DNA from: an uncultured Bacteroidales bacterium
GTDB taxonomy: Bacteria > Bacteroidota > Bacteroidia > Bacteroidales > UBA932
Direction: 5' to 3'
DNA length: 14,342 bases
Assembly (NCBI GenBank): GCA_905234775.1
Contig: CAJOJC010000025.1
Location: 1 to 14,342 of the forward strand
Below, piece by piece: positions 12,590-14,342 of this stretch (positions are counted from its first letter, which is position 1; each line of letters starts with the position of its first letter). Both the position numbers and the translations under genes were made by a program. The notes below the pieces were generated by a model. It was given only the letters and a program-made list of their open reading frames with translations. It was not told where the DNA came from and did not search any database.

Positions 12590-14295
12590 CAGTTCTTTTT
12601 GCGTTTGCGGTTGAACAAGTCAACCCCGAGTGTTACTTGCAGTCTGGTGGGGCCCAGCCATAGCCAGCGCTTCATTCGCGGTTCGAAGTCGTCCGGATCG
12701 CCTACATAATCGTAGTAGTACCAGCCGGTGGCGTCGTTGCCCCAGGTGTAGGAGTCGTACCTGGCGTAAAACACTCCAAGTGCGAGCCCTGCATCTATAT
12801 AGATGCGTCCGAAGGTCCATTTGTGGCCTCCGCCCACAGAAATACCCAATCCTTCGCCGCTCCAACCCTTTTTGTTGAAGCCCACACCGAACATCGCTCC
12901 GTTCGCCGCGCCGCTCAGATACCAGCCGTTGAAGCGGTACTGTTCGGGGTTGAAGTAGTAGCGGCCCCACAGCGACACGTTGTGGATCTGGAAGTAGCGA
13001 TGCTCGTCCGGATGCGTCCAGTTCGGCCATTCCACGTCCGCGCCGATCGTGTAGTGTCCGCTTTCGGGGTAGTATTCGATCGTGGCCGACGGAATCGAAG
13101 TGAAACCGTAGTTCGGGATGTATGTGGCGTCGTAGAGCAGGTTCGTGCCTATGCCGATGATAGGCCAGATGGGCTTGTCTTCCTCGGCCTGATTGGCGGC
13201 CTTGCGTTCGGCGAGCGTGCGGCTGTGCTCCTGCTCGAGCAGTTGCACATGCTGGATGCTGTCCAACCTCTCCACCGGCTGTTCGTCGGCGTATTCCTCG
13301 AACGCGCTTGTGTCCACGACCACTATCCGCTTCTTCGCGAGTTTGCAGAGGTGCTCATAGCCCACCTTGAACGGGCGGCTGACGATTTCGGCCAGCCTCT
13401 CGAGGGGTTCGCGCTTCTGCTTCCGGTCCACATCCACTCCTGGTTCCGGCACCTCGTCAGTCAGCACCACCGGCGTCTCGAAGACGTTCGTGCTGTCCTC
13501 GCGGGCCTGATCGGGGGTCTCCTGCGGCTCTTCCGGCACCACGTCCACCAGCTGCCCGTCGATTGCCACCAGTACGTTCGAAGCGTAGATGTCCACGGCG
13601 AGCGAGCGGAGGTAACGGTAGTGCTTCCTGAGGAGCCAACGGTAGATGTCGCCCTCTTCGGGTGTGCTGCCTAGCCAGCCGTTCTCCATGCGCCATTTCT
13701 TCGTGTCCCAGCCGATCTTCTCGTTGTCGAGCAGCCTAAGCACACGCTCACGGGCGGTCTTGGATGCGGTCGGATCCGCCTCCACTCGCTCCCTGAGCAG
13801 AGCCCATGCCTCGCCGCCCGGCCTGACGATTAGGTTCAGTCCGTCGGCCGCGAGACCGAGTTCCTTCTTCACGACCTTGTCGAACTCCCTGGCGCGCTTG
13901 CGGCAGAGCATCTGGTTATGCTCGTAGACGCCTTCGGGCGATGCGTACGCGGTCACGACCACTGAATCGATATGCTCATAGCCTATCTCCTCCAGCATCT
14001 GGCGCACCTGCGCCGCCGCGCTTGCGTTGTCCATATAACCGGCTTCGTAGTTGTATTTGTTCCACCTGAAGTGTACTGCGCCCTTCTTCACGTCATTCCC
14101 GACAGCCCCCTGCGCGTCATTCCCGACCTGATCGGGAATCCACTCCCCGCCGAGCGTATCAATCCTCTCCTGCGAGGAGGCGCTGTCAGCAGGGGTATAC
14201 GCGGGCGTGTAGCGCACGCTCACCTGGACCCCGGCAGCCCCGTCCGCAGGGACACCAAGTGTTAAAAGGAATGATATTATGCTCTCCAAAAGCAT
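12589..14295 (-). CDS. DUF3575 protein: OmpA-like periplasmic part plus outer-membrane barrel, first gene of operon
   Basis: This 568-residue protein begins with a signal peptide (hydrophobic residues 3-15) and no lipobox. A low-complexity linker at about residues 25-70 contains an in-frame palindromic repeat. Residues of about 75-245 form an OmpA/MotB-like periplasmic module, with 'IDSVVVTAYASPEG' and 'CRKRARE', the usual GxAS-x-G and Arg-rich region that contacts peptidoglycan. A charged linker with coiled-coil character follows (about 255-370). From about 375 to 568 comes a DUF3575 beta-barrel, starting 'GIGTNLLYDATYIPN' and rich in alternating aromatic strands, ending VTLGVDLFNRKRKKN. DUF3575 genes commonly head fimbrial operons in Bacteroidales. 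An outer-membrane anchor or assembly platform linked to peptidoglycan is the likely role. The ATG at 14293-14295 follows a -7 box by 33 bases, so this is probably the first gene transcribed. Confidence 0.8.
   Translation of the reverse strand: MLLESIISFLLTLGVPADGAAGVQVSVRYTPAYTPADSASSQERIDTLGGEWIPDQVGNDAQGAVGNDVKKGAVHFRWNKYNYEAGYMDNASAAAQVRQMLEEIGYEHIDSVVVTAYASPEGVYEHNQMLCRKRAREFDKVVKKELGLAADGLNLIVRPGGEAWALLRERVEADPTASKTARERVLRLLDNEKIGWDTKKWRMENGWLGSTPEEGDIYRWLLRKHYRYLRSLAVDIYASNVLVAIDGQLVDVVPEEPQETPDQAREDSTNVFETPVVLTDEVPEPGVDVDRKQKREPLERLAEIVSRPFKVGYEHLCKLAKKRIVVVDTSAFEEYADEQPVERLDSIQHVQLLEQEHSRTLAERKAANQAEEDKPIWPIIGIGTNLLYDATYIPNYGFTSIPSATIEYYPESGHYTIGADVEWPNWTHPDEHRYFQIHNVSLWGRYYFNPEQYRFNGWYLSGAANGAMFGVGFNKKGWSGEGLGISVGGGHKWTFGRIYIDAGLALGVFYARYDSYTWGNDATGWYYYDYVGDPDDFEPRMKRWLWLGPTRLQVTLGVDLFNRKRKKN
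14091..14139. repeat. REP-like palindromic repeat inside the DUF3575 gene
   Basis: The 13-base word CGTCATTCCCGAC occurs at 14091-14103 and again at 14115-14127, exactly 24 bases apart. The second copy runs into a perfect hairpin, ATTCCCGA (14119-14126), a 5-base loop, and TCGGGAAT (14132-14139). Read as protein this gives 'IPDQVGND' and, 8 residues later, a second VGND. The same word is typical of dispersed palindromic repeats in many bacterial genomes, so this is probably a REP-type element that entered the gene in frame, in the disordered linker after the signal peptide. Confidence 0.7.
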
Positions 14296-14327
14296 CGTTT
14301 CTTTAAGTCGGCTAATAAGCCAGTCTG

Positions 14328-14335
14328 CAAATTTA
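14328..14335 (-). promoter_or_regulatory. -7 box of the probable fimbrial operon promoter
   Basis: On the minus strand TAAATTTG matches the Bacteroidetes -7 consensus TAnnTTTG. It lies 33 bases before the ATG of the DUF3575 gene. The matching -33 TTTG would fall beyond the right edge of the window, so the promoter is only half visible. A short palindrome, GGCTTATTAGCC (14310-14321), lies close to the expected transcript start. Confidence 0.5.
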
Positions 14336-14342
14336 TGAAATT

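Noticed and set aside
12185..12709. + strand open frame of 174 codons spanning the DUF5119/DUF3575 junction
   Set aside because: It crosses the coupled stop/start of two real genes on the other strand, and its composition is that of antisense sequence.
12823..13674. Long + strand open frame (283 codons) opposite the DUF3575 gene
   Set aside because: It is a product of GC-rich antisense sequence. The translation is Val/Arg/His-rich without domain pattern, and the opposite strand carries a clear signal peptide, OmpA-like and barrel regions.
1..14342. CRISPR array, tRNA, rRNA, insertion sequence or integrase
   Set aside because: I saw no regular spaced repeats, no tRNA or rRNA signature sequences, and no transposase or recombinase among the coding frames.

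Overview
The window most likely comes from a Bacteroidota genome, order Bacteroidales. Three things point there: fimbrillin-type lipoproteins with DUF3575, DUF5119 and DUF4906 relatives, two promoters with the Bacteroidetes -7 box TAnnTTTG, and a radical SAM/SPASM protein resembling the Bacteroidales 'rSAM/lipoprotein system' family. Family names come from recognition of the protein sequences, not from a search. The genus cannot be fixed.

Left region (1-1711). The 3' part of a radical SAM/SPASM gene runs rightwards off the left edge and overlaps tail-to-tail by 12 bases with a leftward two-gene module: a 183-residue toxin-like protein followed by an XRE-type helix-turn-helix protein. This pair has its own Bacteroidetes-type promoter, with a 19-base-arm inverted repeat over the -33 element, as expected for autoregulation. 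Behind it (1569-1703, + strand) lies an uninterrupted remnant of about 45 codons of a phosphoserine phosphatase (serB) C-terminus. The rest of serB is absent, so a rearrangement or insertion boundary is likely here.

Main region (1712-14295, all on the - strand). Seven genes form one tight operon, with overlaps or gaps of 1 to 8 bases except one 42-base gap. In transcription order they are: a periplasmic/outer-membrane DUF3575 protein; a DUF5119-like lipoprotein; two paralogous fimbrillin (Mfa-like) lipoproteins; a third fimbrillin-type lipoprotein; a very large 1560-residue DUF4906-type lipoprotein with tandem FISUMP/C-type-lectin-like modules, an EF-hand-like calcium loop and Ig-like segments; and a 552-residue lipoprotein that joins a fimbrillin-like N-terminus to short BspA-like repeats. 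A -7 box 33 bases before the first gene is the probable operon promoter. By analogy with P. gingivalis FimA/Mfa1 pili, this operon should make a surface pilus. The first fimbrillin is the best candidate for the shaft, the later large lipoproteins are candidate accessory or tip adhesins, and the first two genes are the likely anchor or assembly parts. The last five lipoproteins share a T-K/R-A/S motif about 25-40 residues after the lipobox cysteine, a candidate site for trypsin-like maturation.

Composition changes along the window. The DUF3575 and DUF5119 genes, the radical SAM gene and the serB remnant are visibly GC-rich. The structural fimbrial genes are intermediate. The toxin-antitoxin pair is AT-rich. 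This suggests a conserved assembly module next to exchangeable structural genes, plus a separately acquired toxin-antitoxin cassette. A short palindromic repeat of REP type sits in frame inside the first gene of the operon.
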